From positions 1-32,328 of the IMG/VR virus record IMGVR_UViG_3300048592_000365: a stretch of DNA of 32,328 nt; one strand, given 5' to 3'. Position 1 is the first letter of the stretch. Each line of letters starts with the position of its first letter. The position numbers and the translations under genes are program-made. The notes under the pieces are model-generated. The model did no database searches. It was not told the origin of the DNA and saw nothing but the letters and a program-made list of their open reading frames with translations. The stretch is from a virus. Below, one piece after another: positions 21,753 to 29,633 of the stretch.

Positions 21753-22892
21753 ATGCCCGGCGGTGTCACTCGCGATAATCTCCCGTTGTTCAAGACGTCG
21801 CAGGATCGCTTGCGCGCGCCCGAGTACAACGCGATCGCCGAATCACTGCGGCCCAATCAGAGCATGCGACAGGGGTTTTCCGCCCAGGGTGAAGCTAATG
21901 GACGTGACGCGCCGCGCAGTCGTAACAAAGAACAATGGGTATATGCTCAGTCGGAAATTCCCGCCTACTCCATCTTCACCCTGCAGGGAAATATTGTTCA
22001 CCCGGCGAACGACCCGGTTCGCTTTCAATCGGCGACCTACGGCATCAATAACGGCGGAAGCCCGCTGATTTTCTTCACCAATGACCAGTTCCCAATCGCT
22101 GCTTGCCAGTGGGGCAACTGCCGGCCGATCAACGATTTCGACACGTCGCTGATTCGCTGGGGCGGTGGATCGTCGCCAACCGTCGGCATGTGGTGTGGGC
22201 CGCGGCTTGACGAATACACCCTGGACGCCGAGCGGTTCGGGTTTGTCGTCATGGGCGTTGAAGGCGAAATGGTGCGCGTGATGCGCAGCGGCGAGCCCAA
22301 GGCAGTTGTGGGCACGGTGACGCAGAAGATCACCGCTTTTGATCCATGCTTACGCACGCTGGGCAAAGGCAAGATTGCCATTGAGTATCGCGAGAACGAC
22401 AGCAACGACCTGCGACCAGCAGCCGATCCACGAACATGCGTACCGTCCGGTTGCGGTGACGACGACACCGGCGAATGCGGCAGCGGCAGCGAAGGCGGCA
22501 GTGGCATGTTCGAAGTCGACGTTTACAACGCGACCGAACGTGAATATCCGCCGAGCAATTGCTATCGAATGATGGCGGTCAACACGCTGGGCCTGGGGTT
22601 GCTGGTGCTGACAACTTTGGGCGAGCCACCGCCGACAGAATGCTGCAGTTCGGGTTCGTCCAGTGGAAGTGGTTCGTCGAGTGGGTCGTCAAGCGGATCG
22701 AGCAGCGGCAGCGATTCAAGTTCGGGAAGTGACTCGGGCGGGGAGACATGCATCGACACGATTGAAGGCGTGGCCTTGGTTGACATACCGGGTTGGGAAG
22801 CCGGGCGATGGCAGGCGCTGGTTCACGCGCCTGACGACGCTTGCTTGCGATGGAAGAACATCGGGCCATGCGCCGAAGGTAGCAGCAGCTAG
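21753..22892 (+). CDS. Distal tail protein with Ser-Gly-rich linker
   Basis: 379 residues. The first 230 residues are beta-rich (EIPAYSIFTLQGNIVHPAND, then RFGFVVMGVEGEMVRVM). Residues 228-250 are Cys/Gly-rich. Residues 299-330 are an almost pure Ser/Gly linker (GSSSGSGSSSGSSSG and on), after which a final beta module (IDTIEGVALVDIPGWEAGRW) ends in Cys and a Ser tail. Such linkers often join fibre domains. Repeated Ser-Gly is also the attachment pattern for proteoglycan-like glycans, and a glycosyltransferase/sulfotransferase cassette lies 1-4 kb downstream. That link is a hypothesis. Family unknown. Confidence 0.6.
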   Translation: MPGGVTRDNLPLFKTSQDRLRAPEYNAIAESLRPNQSMRQGFSAQGEANGRDAPRSRNKEQWVYAQSEIPAYSIFTLQGNIVHPANDPVRFQSATYGINNGGSPLIFFTNDQFPIAACQWGNCRPINDFDTSLIRWGGGSSPTVGMWCGPRLDEYTLDAERFGFVVMGVEGEMVRVMRSGEPKAVVGTVTQKITAFDPCLRTLGKGKIAIEYRENDSNDLRPAADPRTCVPSGCGDDDTGECGSGSEGGSGMFEVDVYNATEREYPPSNCYRMMAVNTLGLGLLVLTTLGEPPPTECCSSGSSSGSGSSSGSSSGSSSGSDSSSGSDSGGETCIDTIEGVALVDIPGWEAGRWQALVHAPDDACLRWKNIGPCAEGSSS

Positions 22893-22901
22893 GAGAGCCG
22901 C

Positions 22902-23735
22902 ATGGAACTATGGATGAATGAATCTGGCGAGATCATTATGAATAAACTGGGCGAGCTCGTGCTCTGTGAAGAGTGCCCATGCGATGGATTCTCGTGCCCC
23001 AACTACCTCGTGGGAGTCGCTACCGCCGGTGTGGACGCATCGGGCAGCATCAATGTCGATTTCTCGCACATCCCCGTGCAAGCCGGCGACCTTATCTGCC
23101 AATGGCTTGTCAATTGGCGATCCGGTGCAACATTCCTTCCGCTACCAAGTGGCTGGCTGTTCGTAACGCAGATCAACTTTGAAGTGATTGGTAACTTCCT
23201 CAACCTGCACCACTCATTCAAAGTTTCGGACGGCACAGAAACAGACGTCACGCGAACCCTATCAAGCGGCACCGCGGACATGGCGTCGATCGTCGCAGTA
23301 TTCCGTCACCCGCTGGGCTCGTTCCCGGTGGCGTCGGGCATATTTGACGGTACGTATGCGAATGGCTGGTATCTCAAAACCTACTCTTCGGACCCGTTAT
23401 CAGATCCATTTCTCATCCACAACAACGGCCCGTTTCTGGTGCAGACCGTTGGCGAGGCCGACATGCTACACGCATTCTCGTGGGCATCGGGCGGCGCCGG
23501 CCTGGACTTGTTCGATGGCCAAGCGTGGCTGACCGACCCGAGCGCGGTCGTGGTGGGTGACACGATTCTAGGATACGCGACGTCGCCAAATTTCAATGCC
23601 CAACTAATGGCTGGTTTCCGCTGCGTGCCGTATAGCGGAGAAGTCGCGGACACTGCGCTGTTCACGTATCCAATCAATGCGGACGTCGGAGGCGTCGCTA
23701 CTTATGCGGGCTATCAGACAGCCCCGCCCCCGTAA
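22902..23735 (+). CDS. Probable tail-fibre/adhesin-like protein
   Basis: 277 residues. AGGAGAG lies 4 bases before the ATG, overlapping the previous stop. The N-terminus has a short Cys cluster (LCEECPCDGFSC, 21-32). The rest is a single beta-rich domain (VDASGSINVDFSHIPVQAGD, then LPSGWLFVTQINFEVIG), of the kind found in phage surface proteins. It ends in a Pro tail. It is the last structural gene before the strand switch; its end overlaps a minus-strand gene by 38 bases. Confidence 0.55.
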   Translation: MELWMNESGEIIMNKLGELVLCEECPCDGFSCPNYLVGVATAGVDASGSINVDFSHIPVQAGDLICQWLVNWRSGATFLPLPSGWLFVTQINFEVIGNFLNLHHSFKVSDGTETDVTRTLSSGTADMASIVAVFRHPLGSFPVASGIFDGTYANGWYLKTYSSDPLSDPFLIHNNGPFLVQTVGEADMLHAFSWASGGAGLDLFDGQAWLTDPSAVVVGDTILGYATSPNFNAQLMAGFRCVPYSGEVADTALFTYPINADVGGVATYAGYQTAPPP

Positions 23736-23886
23736 GCCGATCATATTTTCGCTTCAGCGTTAGACCATCTTCATAGCCATGACCATAGCCAACTTGATAA
23801 GCGGCGAGCAGCGAGCCGCCGAGAATGCCAAAGAGCACGGCAGACAAAACGGCGAGCCGCGCGAGTTTTTCGAGCCTGGCGATCAT
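23698..23886 (-). CDS. Small minus-strand membrane protein
   Basis: 62 residues from ATG at 23886 with GGGGGAG just upstream on that strand. One membrane span (about 8-28, RLAVLSAVLFGILGGSLLAAY) is followed by a short charged tail. A longer reading back to 24039 lacks a better start. A plausible promoter is TTGGGC and AATAAT with 16-base spacing further upstream on the minus strand, but it is weak. It overlaps the preceding fibre-like gene tail-to-tail. Its opposite strand suggests separate control, perhaps a cargo gene. Plus-strand readings here (23779-23979) look random. Confidence 0.45.
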   Translation of the reverse strand: MIARLEKLARLAVLSAVLFGILGGSLLAAYQVGYGHGYEDGLTLKRKYDRLTGAGLSDSPHK

Positions 23887-24025
23887 CAACTCCCCCATTG
23901 CTGCCCCGCAACTATTCGCCAGCGTGAAGCGATTATTGCTGAAAAGCCAAATTGCCCAAGGCGAATCAAGGGAAATTAACGCACGTTCGACCAAAAAGCA
24001 ACCAATTTCGACAAGAGACTGACTA

Positions 24026-25342
24026 ATGTTTGCCCGCACCTACTGTGTAACCCTCGACCGTCGGCCCGACCGCTGGACGGAATTTCAAGCGGCATTACCG
24101 CAACCGCTGCCGTTTCCGGCGCCGGTGCGATACGCGGCGATCGACGGCAAGATTTGCAAGCCGCCGGCGTGGTGGAGGCAGGGCGCGCCGGCCTGGGGCT
24201 GCTATCGATCGCACCTGAACATCATCGAATCATGCCTCAATGAAGGCGTCGAATCGGTGATGATCTTCGAAGATGACGCGACGTTCTGCCCCGATTTCAA
24301 CGACAAGCTGACCGAACTGAAGGCGAGCCTGCCGAACGATTGGGACATGCTCTATCTCGGCGGGCAACTGTTGTTCGCGCGAGACAAGGGCAATGAACCG
24401 CTGCGGCTCAACGACTGGTGCTATCAGCCCTACAACGTCAACCGCACGCACGCTTACGCGGTCAACGGCAAGTTTCTTTCAACCCTCTACAAGCACCTGA
24501 ACGCGACCGACGTTTGGCGCAGCGGCCATCACATCGACCATCACTATGGACGTCTGCACCAGCAGCGGAAATACAACGTCATCATTCCGCCCTATTGGCT
24601 TGTCGGCCAAAACGAATCGCACAGCGACATCAAAGGGCAGGAAATGCCGACGCGATTCTGGCTTGACGCGACGACCTACGAAAAGGACGTCGTACATCCG
24701 TTTGTGCTCGTGGTTGGACTTCATGCCAGCGGTTCGTCGTGTCTAGCAACGTGCCTGCACAAGCTCGGCGTCCACATGGGCAATTCGTTTGCCTACCGAC
24801 CCGACAGCGGCGAAGCCAAGGGGCTGGCGAAAATCTGCGAGGACATGATGCCGTTTCCGCGCGTTGACTGTGCGAAGTCGCAGGAGTGGTTGACGCGCGA
24901 GCTGGTGAAGTGGGCGAAAGGCCGATCGGCCGAGGCTCATCAAAAGGGCGGCATCGCCGGCGCGAAGTATCCGCATTTGTGCGCGTTGTCCAAGCCGCTG
25001 GAAGATTACTTTGGCGACAAGCTGCGGGTGATTCACATTGACCGACCGCTGGGCGACTCGATTGCATCGCTGCAGAAACGCGAACCGCACCGCAAGCCTG
25101 AATCGATCGAGGCTTTGCAGAGATATTTGCACGACGAAAAATCCAAGATGCTCGCGCGGCATCCCGACCACCTGACCATCAACTATTACGACTTGCTGGC
25201 GTCGCCGGCGGAAGAATTACAGCGGGCAACGGAGTGGCTAGGAATTCGCCCAAGCGGTCATCAAATCTCGCAAGCGGCCTTTCACGTCGACCGGAACAAG
25301 CAGCACGTTGGGCCAAAGGAAGAATTGCAGGAGGCTGGCTGA
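24026..25342 (+). CDS. GT25-type glycosyltransferase fused to a sulfotransferase-like domain
   Basis: 438 residues with two domains. Residues 1-215 match glycosyltransferase family 25: RTYCVTLDRRPDRW at the start, GCYRSHLNIIE (58-68), and the metal-binding IFEDDA (80-85). Residues 226-435 resemble a sulfotransferase: a PAPS 5'-loop-like VLVVGLHASGSSC (227-239), a central helix, then LRVIHIDRPLGDSIASLQKRE (333-353), which supplies the 3'-phosphate-binding Arg/Ser, and a C-terminal YYDLLASPAEELQR stretch seen in sulfotransferases. It would add a sugar and possibly a sulfate to a cell-surface glycan or a virion protein. The fusion itself is unusual. It opens a five-enzyme cassette. Acceptor and donor are unknown. 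Confidence 0.75.
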   Translation: MFARTYCVTLDRRPDRWTEFQAALPQPLPFPAPVRYAAIDGKICKPPAWWRQGAPAWGCYRSHLNIIESCLNEGVESVMIFEDDATFCPDFNDKLTELKASLPNDWDMLYLGGQLLFARDKGNEPLRLNDWCYQPYNVNRTHAYAVNGKFLSTLYKHLNATDVWRSGHHIDHHYGRLHQQRKYNVIIPPYWLVGQNESHSDIKGQEMPTRFWLDATTYEKDVVHPFVLVVGLHASGSSCLATCLHKLGVHMGNSFAYRPDSGEAKGLAKICEDMMPFPRVDCAKSQEWLTRELVKWAKGRSAEAHQKGGIAGAKYPHLCALSKPLEDYFGDKLRVIHIDRPLGDSIASLQKREPHRKPESIEALQRYLHDEKSKMLARHPDHLTINYYDLLASPAEELQRATEWLGIRPSGHQISQAAFHVDRNKQHVGPKEELQEAG

Positions 25343-25359
25343 TTCTCCCGATGCTGGGT

Positions 25360-25395
25360 CCGGTGGCGGTGGATTCCGCCAGCCATCGCCGCCGG
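25360..25395. other. 12-bp intercistronic hairpin
   Basis: Bases 25360-25371 pair with 25384-25395 (two G-U pairs) around a 12-base loop, and three more G-C pairs extend it after a bulged T. No T tract follows, so it is probably an mRNA stabiliser or translation control element between the fusion enzyme and the next glycosyltransferase. Confidence 0.4.
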
Positions 25396-25423
25396 CCCGG
25401 CTCGTGGGGAGGTTTCGCTCACC

Positions 25424-26119
25424 ATGAAAATCCACAACCTTATCACCGGCACGAACCCGCTCCACATCCATGCAAATGGTGGGCTGAAATCGTTGGGGTC
25501 GGACTGCTACGCGCGTGCGCAAAACATCATGCAGGCGATTGCGCCTCGCACGCGAAAGTGTCATCGTGCCAGCCAGTTGGAAGTCGCGGTTTATTCCAAC
25601 TTCACCGAACCAACCCTGGCTGAAACTTCGCTGGCCGAACATGGATATGTTCCAGCGTCGCTCGGCAATCCTGGCGGCCTATGGAAAAACCGTTACAAGC
25701 CACGGCTGTCGCTCGAGCACATTCAGCGAAGCTCGGCTCGCTGGCTGATGTTTTCCGACGCGACCGACGCGATATTCCTCGCCCACCCCGACGTGCTGCT
25801 GGAACGCTTCCTGGCCATGGATTGCGACGTGCTGATTTCGGGCGAGCGTCGACCGTGGCCGTCCGACTGCCCGGCTGGCGAACCCGATGCCGGCCGCTAT
25901 CGGTACGGCAACAGCGGCGCCGTGATTGGCTGGCGAGATTCCCTGGCCGAACTGTATGCGGCTGCGCAGGTTTATTCACCGTCGAAAGTTCACCCGGCCA
26001 GCGATCAGCATGGACTGCGGCAAGCGGCCATGAAATTGGGCGTGCGAATCGACGTCAACGCGGAACTATTTCAAACCCTGGCGTTTATCGACGAAGGCGA
26101 AATTCAGGTGCAAGCATGA
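25424..26119 (+). CDS. PLOD-like (collagen-type) glycosyltransferase
   Basis: 231 residues. The match to the procollagen-lysine glycosyltransferase fold is clear in order: FSDATDAIFL (110-119) with the DxxD metal site, LISGERRPWP (137-146), RYGNSGAVIGW (160-170), SDQHGLRQA (193-201), then VNAELFQTLAF (211-221). In animals such domains glucosylate hydroxylysine; in bacteria and viruses the acceptor is usually unknown. GGGAGG precedes the ATG. The stop overlaps the methyltransferase start (ATGA). I see no lysyl hydroxylase domain or collagen Gly-X-Y repeats in the window, so the acceptor may be a different protein or glycan. Confidence 0.75.
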   Translation: MKIHNLITGTNPLHIHANGGLKSLGSDCYARAQNIMQAIAPRTRKCHRASQLEVAVYSNFTEPTLAETSLAEHGYVPASLGNPGGLWKNRYKPRLSLEHIQRSSARWLMFSDATDAIFLAHPDVLLERFLAMDCDVLISGERRPWPSDCPAGEPDAGRYRYGNSGAVIGWRDSLAELYAAAQVYSPSKVHPASDQHGLRQAAMKLGVRIDVNAELFQTLAFIDEGEIQVQA

Positions 26120-26694
26120 AGCGAACGCGAAAGACTCGGGCCGATTTTTACAAGCAGTTTCCGCATGGCGGTGCGGGGCTCGAAATTGGCGTGCAATACG
26201 GCGAGAACGCATGGGCCTTGTGGGAGAACGCAAATCCGTCGCACTTGCTCTTGGTCGACCCCTGGCGGCCGATGGGCCTGCCGAATTGGGAAGCGATCAC
26301 CGAAGAGAAGCACATTGCGGCCATGTCGCAGGCGATAGACCGATTCCCCGACCAGATATTGGCCGGCCAAGTTGAGTTTCGCCGCGGTTCGTCCAGCGAA
26401 GTGCTGCCGAGCCTGCCTGATGATTCGCTCCACTGGGCCTACATCGACGGCGATCACCGTTTGCCGGCCGTGCTGTTCGATCTTCGCGAGTGCGCGCGCC
26501 TCGTCAAGGATGGCGGTGTCATCGCCGGCCACGACTATTTGCCGGCCAAGAGCAATGCGTGGGCTCGACGCGGCCAGTGGGGCATCGTCGAAGCCGTGTC
26601 GCAATTCTGCCGGGAGTCGAACTGGCGATTGGTCGAAGTTGCCGCCAGCCCCGAGCATCAAATCTCGCCCTCGTTTTTACTGAGGCAAGCATGA
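26116..26694 (+). CDS. Class I SAM-dependent methyltransferase
   Basis: 192 residues from ATG 26116. Motif I is GLEIGVQYGENA (21-32), followed by LLLVDPW (44-50), then YIDGDHRLPAVLFDL (109-123) and GGVIAGHDY (133-141). This is the Methyltransf_24 type that often methylates sugars or small acceptors in surface glycan clusters. It overlaps both neighbours by 4 bases, so it is part of the glycan cassette and probably modifies the same product. A longer upstream reading in this frame overlaps the PLOD-like gene and is rejected. Confidence 0.8.
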   Translation: MKRTRKTRADFYKQFPHGGAGLEIGVQYGENAWALWENANPSHLLLVDPWRPMGLPNWEAITEEKHIAAMSQAIDRFPDQILAGQVEFRRGSSSEVLPSLPDDSLHWAYIDGDHRLPAVLFDLRECARLVKDGGVIAGHDYLPAKSNAWARRGQWGIVEAVSQFCRESNWRLVEVAASPEHQISPSFLLRQA

Positions 26695-27344
26695 TCGAGG
26701 CCGTTGTCACCTGCGTAAATTACGCGGACTACCTGCGCGAAACGCTGCCGCTGTTGCGGTCGCGCGTGGATCGCGTTTTGGTTGTGACGACGCCTACCGA
26801 TGAACAAACCATCGACGTGTGCGAGCAGTGCGACGTGCAATATTTGCCGACATTCGCGTTTCATCGCGACGGGGCGAAGTTTGCCAAGGGGCTGGCCATC
26901 AATGAAGGACTGCGCAAGCTGCAGCGAACCGGCTGGCTGTTGCACGTCGATGCGGACACGGCCATTCTCGATTCGTTCAATGTCGACAATCTCGCCCCGC
27001 AATGTCTCTGGACGGCTCCGCGGCGGCGCGTGGTGGGCAAGCGACAGTGGCGTGAGGTTTTGAAAACGCCAAGCGTGCGCGGCTCGCTGAAGGAAATGCG
27101 AAACATTCGTCGGCATGGACACCTCGTGCCGTCGGGCTACTTTCAACTGTGGCATTTTCCGACGCGCGGGCGATTCTACGCTGAGGACAGTTCGACCGCC
27201 GCGCGCAGTGACATGACGTTTTCAAAGCTGTGGAGCGGGGCGAATCGCCGGCTAATCCCCGGCCTGCACGTCTACCATTTGGAAACCGCCGACAATCACA
27301 ATCGGGCCAACTGGCAAGGACGAACCACTGCGGAGTTTTCCTGA
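26691..27344 (+). CDS. GT-A-fold glycosyltransferase (DADT motif)
   Basis: 217 residues. The N-terminal beta strand (MIEAVVTCVNYADYLRETLPLL) begins a nucleotide-sugar-binding fold, and VDADTAIL (86-93) is the DxD metal site. The C-terminal half contains WTAPRRRVVGKRQWREV and a final HVYHLETADNHNRANW typical of such enzymes. Donor sugar unknown. It overlaps the methyltransferase by 4 bases and the next glycosyltransferase by one. Confidence 0.7.
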   Translation: MIEAVVTCVNYADYLRETLPLLRSRVDRVLVVTTPTDEQTIDVCEQCDVQYLPTFAFHRDGAKFAKGLAINEGLRKLQRTGWLLHVDADTAILDSFNVDNLAPQCLWTAPRRRVVGKRQWREVLKTPSVRGSLKEMRNIRRHGHLVPSGYFQLWHFPTRGRFYAEDSSTAARSDMTFSKLWSGANRRLIPGLHVYHLETADNHNRANWQGRTTAEFS

Positions 27345-28114
27345 TGCGCTGCTATGTGACCATTCTCGATAACGACCTGGCCATCCTGCCATTTTTCGTG
27401 CGGCACTATCGCCGGCTCGGGGCGACTGTTTTCCCGGTGACGATCTACGGCATTGAACGCGAGAATGCAGGGACGGAAGCCGCAGCCCGCAAGATCATCG
27501 AAGCGGAGGGCGGCGAATTTCTGCTACTTGGCAGCTTCAAGCAATTCAAGTTTTCCGCCCATGCTCGCGAGGCATTCATTCGCGATCAGCACCCCGCGGG
27601 CGAGTGGGCGTTTTTCTGCGACTTGGATGAGTTTGCCGAGATCACGCCAGAATTCGTCCAAGAGGTTGTCGCCGGTGAAAAACCTTGCTCGTTTGTGGAG
27701 GGACGCTGGCGCGATCGCGTCGCCGCCGGTGGAAAGCTCGCCAATATTCAAGCGGAGATCCCGCTCGAGCAGCAATTTCCGCTGGCCAGTAACGGCCGCT
27801 CGCTCAATCAGCGTTTGCATTTTGGTGGCCCGTGCTACGTGTTGTCGCCGTTTGCGCCGACATCGCACCATCCGAACGTCTGCCGCATGGGCAGGAGCAA
27901 ACGCGGGCAATCGCTGAAGGTCACTGTTCACCACTTCAAATGGCAGGCGAATGTTGTGCGTCGATTGGAACGTCGGCTGCGGCGGATCACTCGCAAGGGG
28001 AAAGTCGATAGCGGCTGGGCGGCTCGCGTGCGGCGCAAGCTGAAATACCTGCGCGAGCACGACGGCATCCAGTTGAATTGGCTGGTTGAAATTGGCTCCG
28101 TCCTAGGAATCTAA
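27344..28114 (+). CDS. GT2/GT92-like glycosyltransferase
   Basis: 256 residues from ATG 27344 (TGATG with the previous stop; CGGAG upstream). The start VTILDNDLAILPFFVRHYRRLGA is typical of the family that begins with a search strand and helix, followed by WAFFCDLDEFAEI (88-100) with the DxD site. His-rich HHFKWQANVVRRLERRL follows near the end. It would transfer a sugar in the same surface pathway. The stop is 1 base before the next ATG. Confidence 0.75.
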   Translation: MRCYVTILDNDLAILPFFVRHYRRLGATVFPVTIYGIERENAGTEAAARKIIEAEGGEFLLLGSFKQFKFSAHAREAFIRDQHPAGEWAFFCDLDEFAEITPEFVQEVVAGEKPCSFVEGRWRDRVAAGGKLANIQAEIPLEQQFPLASNGRSLNQRLHFGGPCYVLSPFAPTSHHPNVCRMGRSKRGQSLKVTVHHFKWQANVVRRLERRLRRITRKGKVDSGWAARVRRKLKYLREHDGIQLNWLVEIGSVLGI

Positions 28115-28115
28115 G

Positions 28116-28337
28116 ATGCCACTGCAACCCATCCCCCTGGACGGCATGCGCACGCCTGCGGAAATTCAGGCGATCAAGCGCGAACATTGCTGGCAGTGCC
28201 CGCTGTGGAAGTGGATCGGCGTGCCCGCGCGACGCAATCGCGGCTGCACCAAGCATCGTATTTGCGAGCGGTTTGATCGGACGGCCAGTATGTTTCGCGT
28301 TGGGCGATGCCCTGAGAAGAAATGGGGCTGGCAATGA
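28116..28337 (+). CDS. Small Cys-rich zinc-binding protein
   Basis: 73 residues with Cys at 25, 28, 44, 50 and 65 and His47, in the form CWQC...C-T-K-H-R-I-C...C. This could bind one zinc ion or a metal cluster. It is rich in Trp and Arg. It overlaps the large terminase start and may be co-expressed with packaging genes, but could equally belong to the glycan cassette. No family recognised. Confidence 0.6.
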   Translation: MPLQPIPLDGMRTPAEIQAIKREHCWQCPLWKWIGVPARRNRGCTKHRICERFDRTASMFRVGRCPEKKWGWQ

Positions 28338-29623
28338 TCGCGAGTACGCCACCACTCCCGCCGGCGTGGAAGCCGCTGCGCTATCATGCTCGGCAAGACG
28401 CCCTTTGGCGCACGACCGCCAAGCGAGTGGCCGTAGCTGCTGGTCGTGGAAGCGGCAAGACGGAGGTGGCTCGCCGCCGGGTTGTGCGATTTCTTCCGGT
28501 GAAAAAACCGTGGCCAGACCCGATTTACTTCTATGCCTTGCCGACACGGGACCAAGCGAAGCGAGTGGCGTGGGGGCCGTTAAAAAACCTCGTGCCGAAA
28601 TCATGGGTCGCCAGCATTAGTGAAAGCGACCTGACAATCAGGACAGTGTTCGGCTCGACGCTGTTTCTGCTGGGGCTCGACAAGCCGGAACGCGCGGAAG
28701 GCGTCCAGTGGGATGGTGGTGTGGTTGATGAGGCGTGTGACCAGCAGCCGAAGATTATCGACTTGAACCTAGGGCCGGCGCTTACCCACCGCGACCCGTG
28801 GCTGTGGGTCATCGGCGTTCCGAAGCGTGCGGGCCGTGGCGCCGCCGATTTCAAATCGTTCTGTTTTGAAAAGGCCGAGGAATACTACACTTGGCCGAGC
28901 GAAGATATTTTGACTCCAAAGCAAATCGCTTACTGGAAAGAAAAGTTAGACGCCAAAGATTACAACGAGCAGTATCGGGCCTCGTGGGAGTCGGCCAGCG
29001 GGGCAATCTTCCATGCGTTTGACGACGCCGAGGGCTGCAATGTTTCCAGTGAAGCCGCTTACCGCCACGACCGCCCGTTGCTTGTCGGCTGCGATTTCAA
29101 CGTCGACCCGATGAGTTGGGTTATCGGCCATCGTGAAGGCAAGAAAATTGAGATTCACGACGAGCTATTCATCCGCAACACGAACACGCGAGCCACCCTA
29201 GACGAACTGCACCGGCGTTACGGCACTCACAAGGCCGGCTTCGAATTCTACGGCGACGCCAGCGGCAAGGCTCGCAAGACATCTGCGTCATCGTCCGACT
29301 ATTTGCAGATCAAAAACGATGAGCGGTTCGCCGGCCGCCGCGTCTACTTTCGTGACTCGAACCCGCCCATCGCCGATCGGTTCGCCGCGTGCAATGCGAT
29401 GTTTTGCAATGCCGCCGGCGAGAGGCGTTGCAGGATCAATCCAAAGTGTAAGAATTTGATTCGCGACCTGAACACCCGCGCGTATAAAGAGGGCAGCAGC
29501 GACCCCGACGACTACGGCGACATCGGCCATATGAGCGATGCGCTAGGCTACCCGGTTCACTACCTGTTCCCCATTCGCATCAACTTCGCCCCGGCCCCGC
29601 CGGTGAGCATCGCCACACTATAG
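28334..29623 (+). CDS. Terminase large subunit
   Basis: 429 residues from ATG 28334 (in the overlap ATGA); ATG 28322 would add four. Using the longer numbering, the ATPase has Walker A GRGSGKT (41-47) and Walker B VVDEA (134-138). The RNase H-like nuclease has Asp258 (LLVGCDFNVD), Asp312 (FYGDASGKAR) and Asp406 (HMSDALGY). It packages DNA into the procapsid and cuts it. It is far from the small subunit (10622), with tail genes and the glycan cassette between them, which is an unusual order. The portal follows after 10 bases. Confidence 0.9.
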   Translation: MIASTPPLPPAWKPLRYHARQDALWRTTAKRVAVAAGRGSGKTEVARRRVVRFLPVKKPWPDPIYFYALPTRDQAKRVAWGPLKNLVPKSWVASISESDLTIRTVFGSTLFLLGLDKPERAEGVQWDGGVVDEACDQQPKIIDLNLGPALTHRDPWLWVIGVPKRAGRGAADFKSFCFEKAEEYYTWPSEDILTPKQIAYWKEKLDAKDYNEQYRASWESASGAIFHAFDDAEGCNVSSEAAYRHDRPLLVGCDFNVDPMSWVIGHREGKKIEIHDELFIRNTNTRATLDELHRRYGTHKAGFEFYGDASGKARKTSASSSDYLQIKNDERFAGRRVYFRDSNPPIADRFAACNAMFCNAAGERRCRINPKCKNLIRDLNTRAYKEGSSDPDDYGDIGHMSDALGYPVHYLFPIRINFAPAPPVSIATL

Positions 29624-29633
29624 GACCGCTGAC

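Noticed and set aside
23779-23979. Plus-strand 66-codon frame in the gap before the glycosyltransferase fusion
   Set aside because: No ribosome site and random composition; the minus-strand membrane protein explains the region better.
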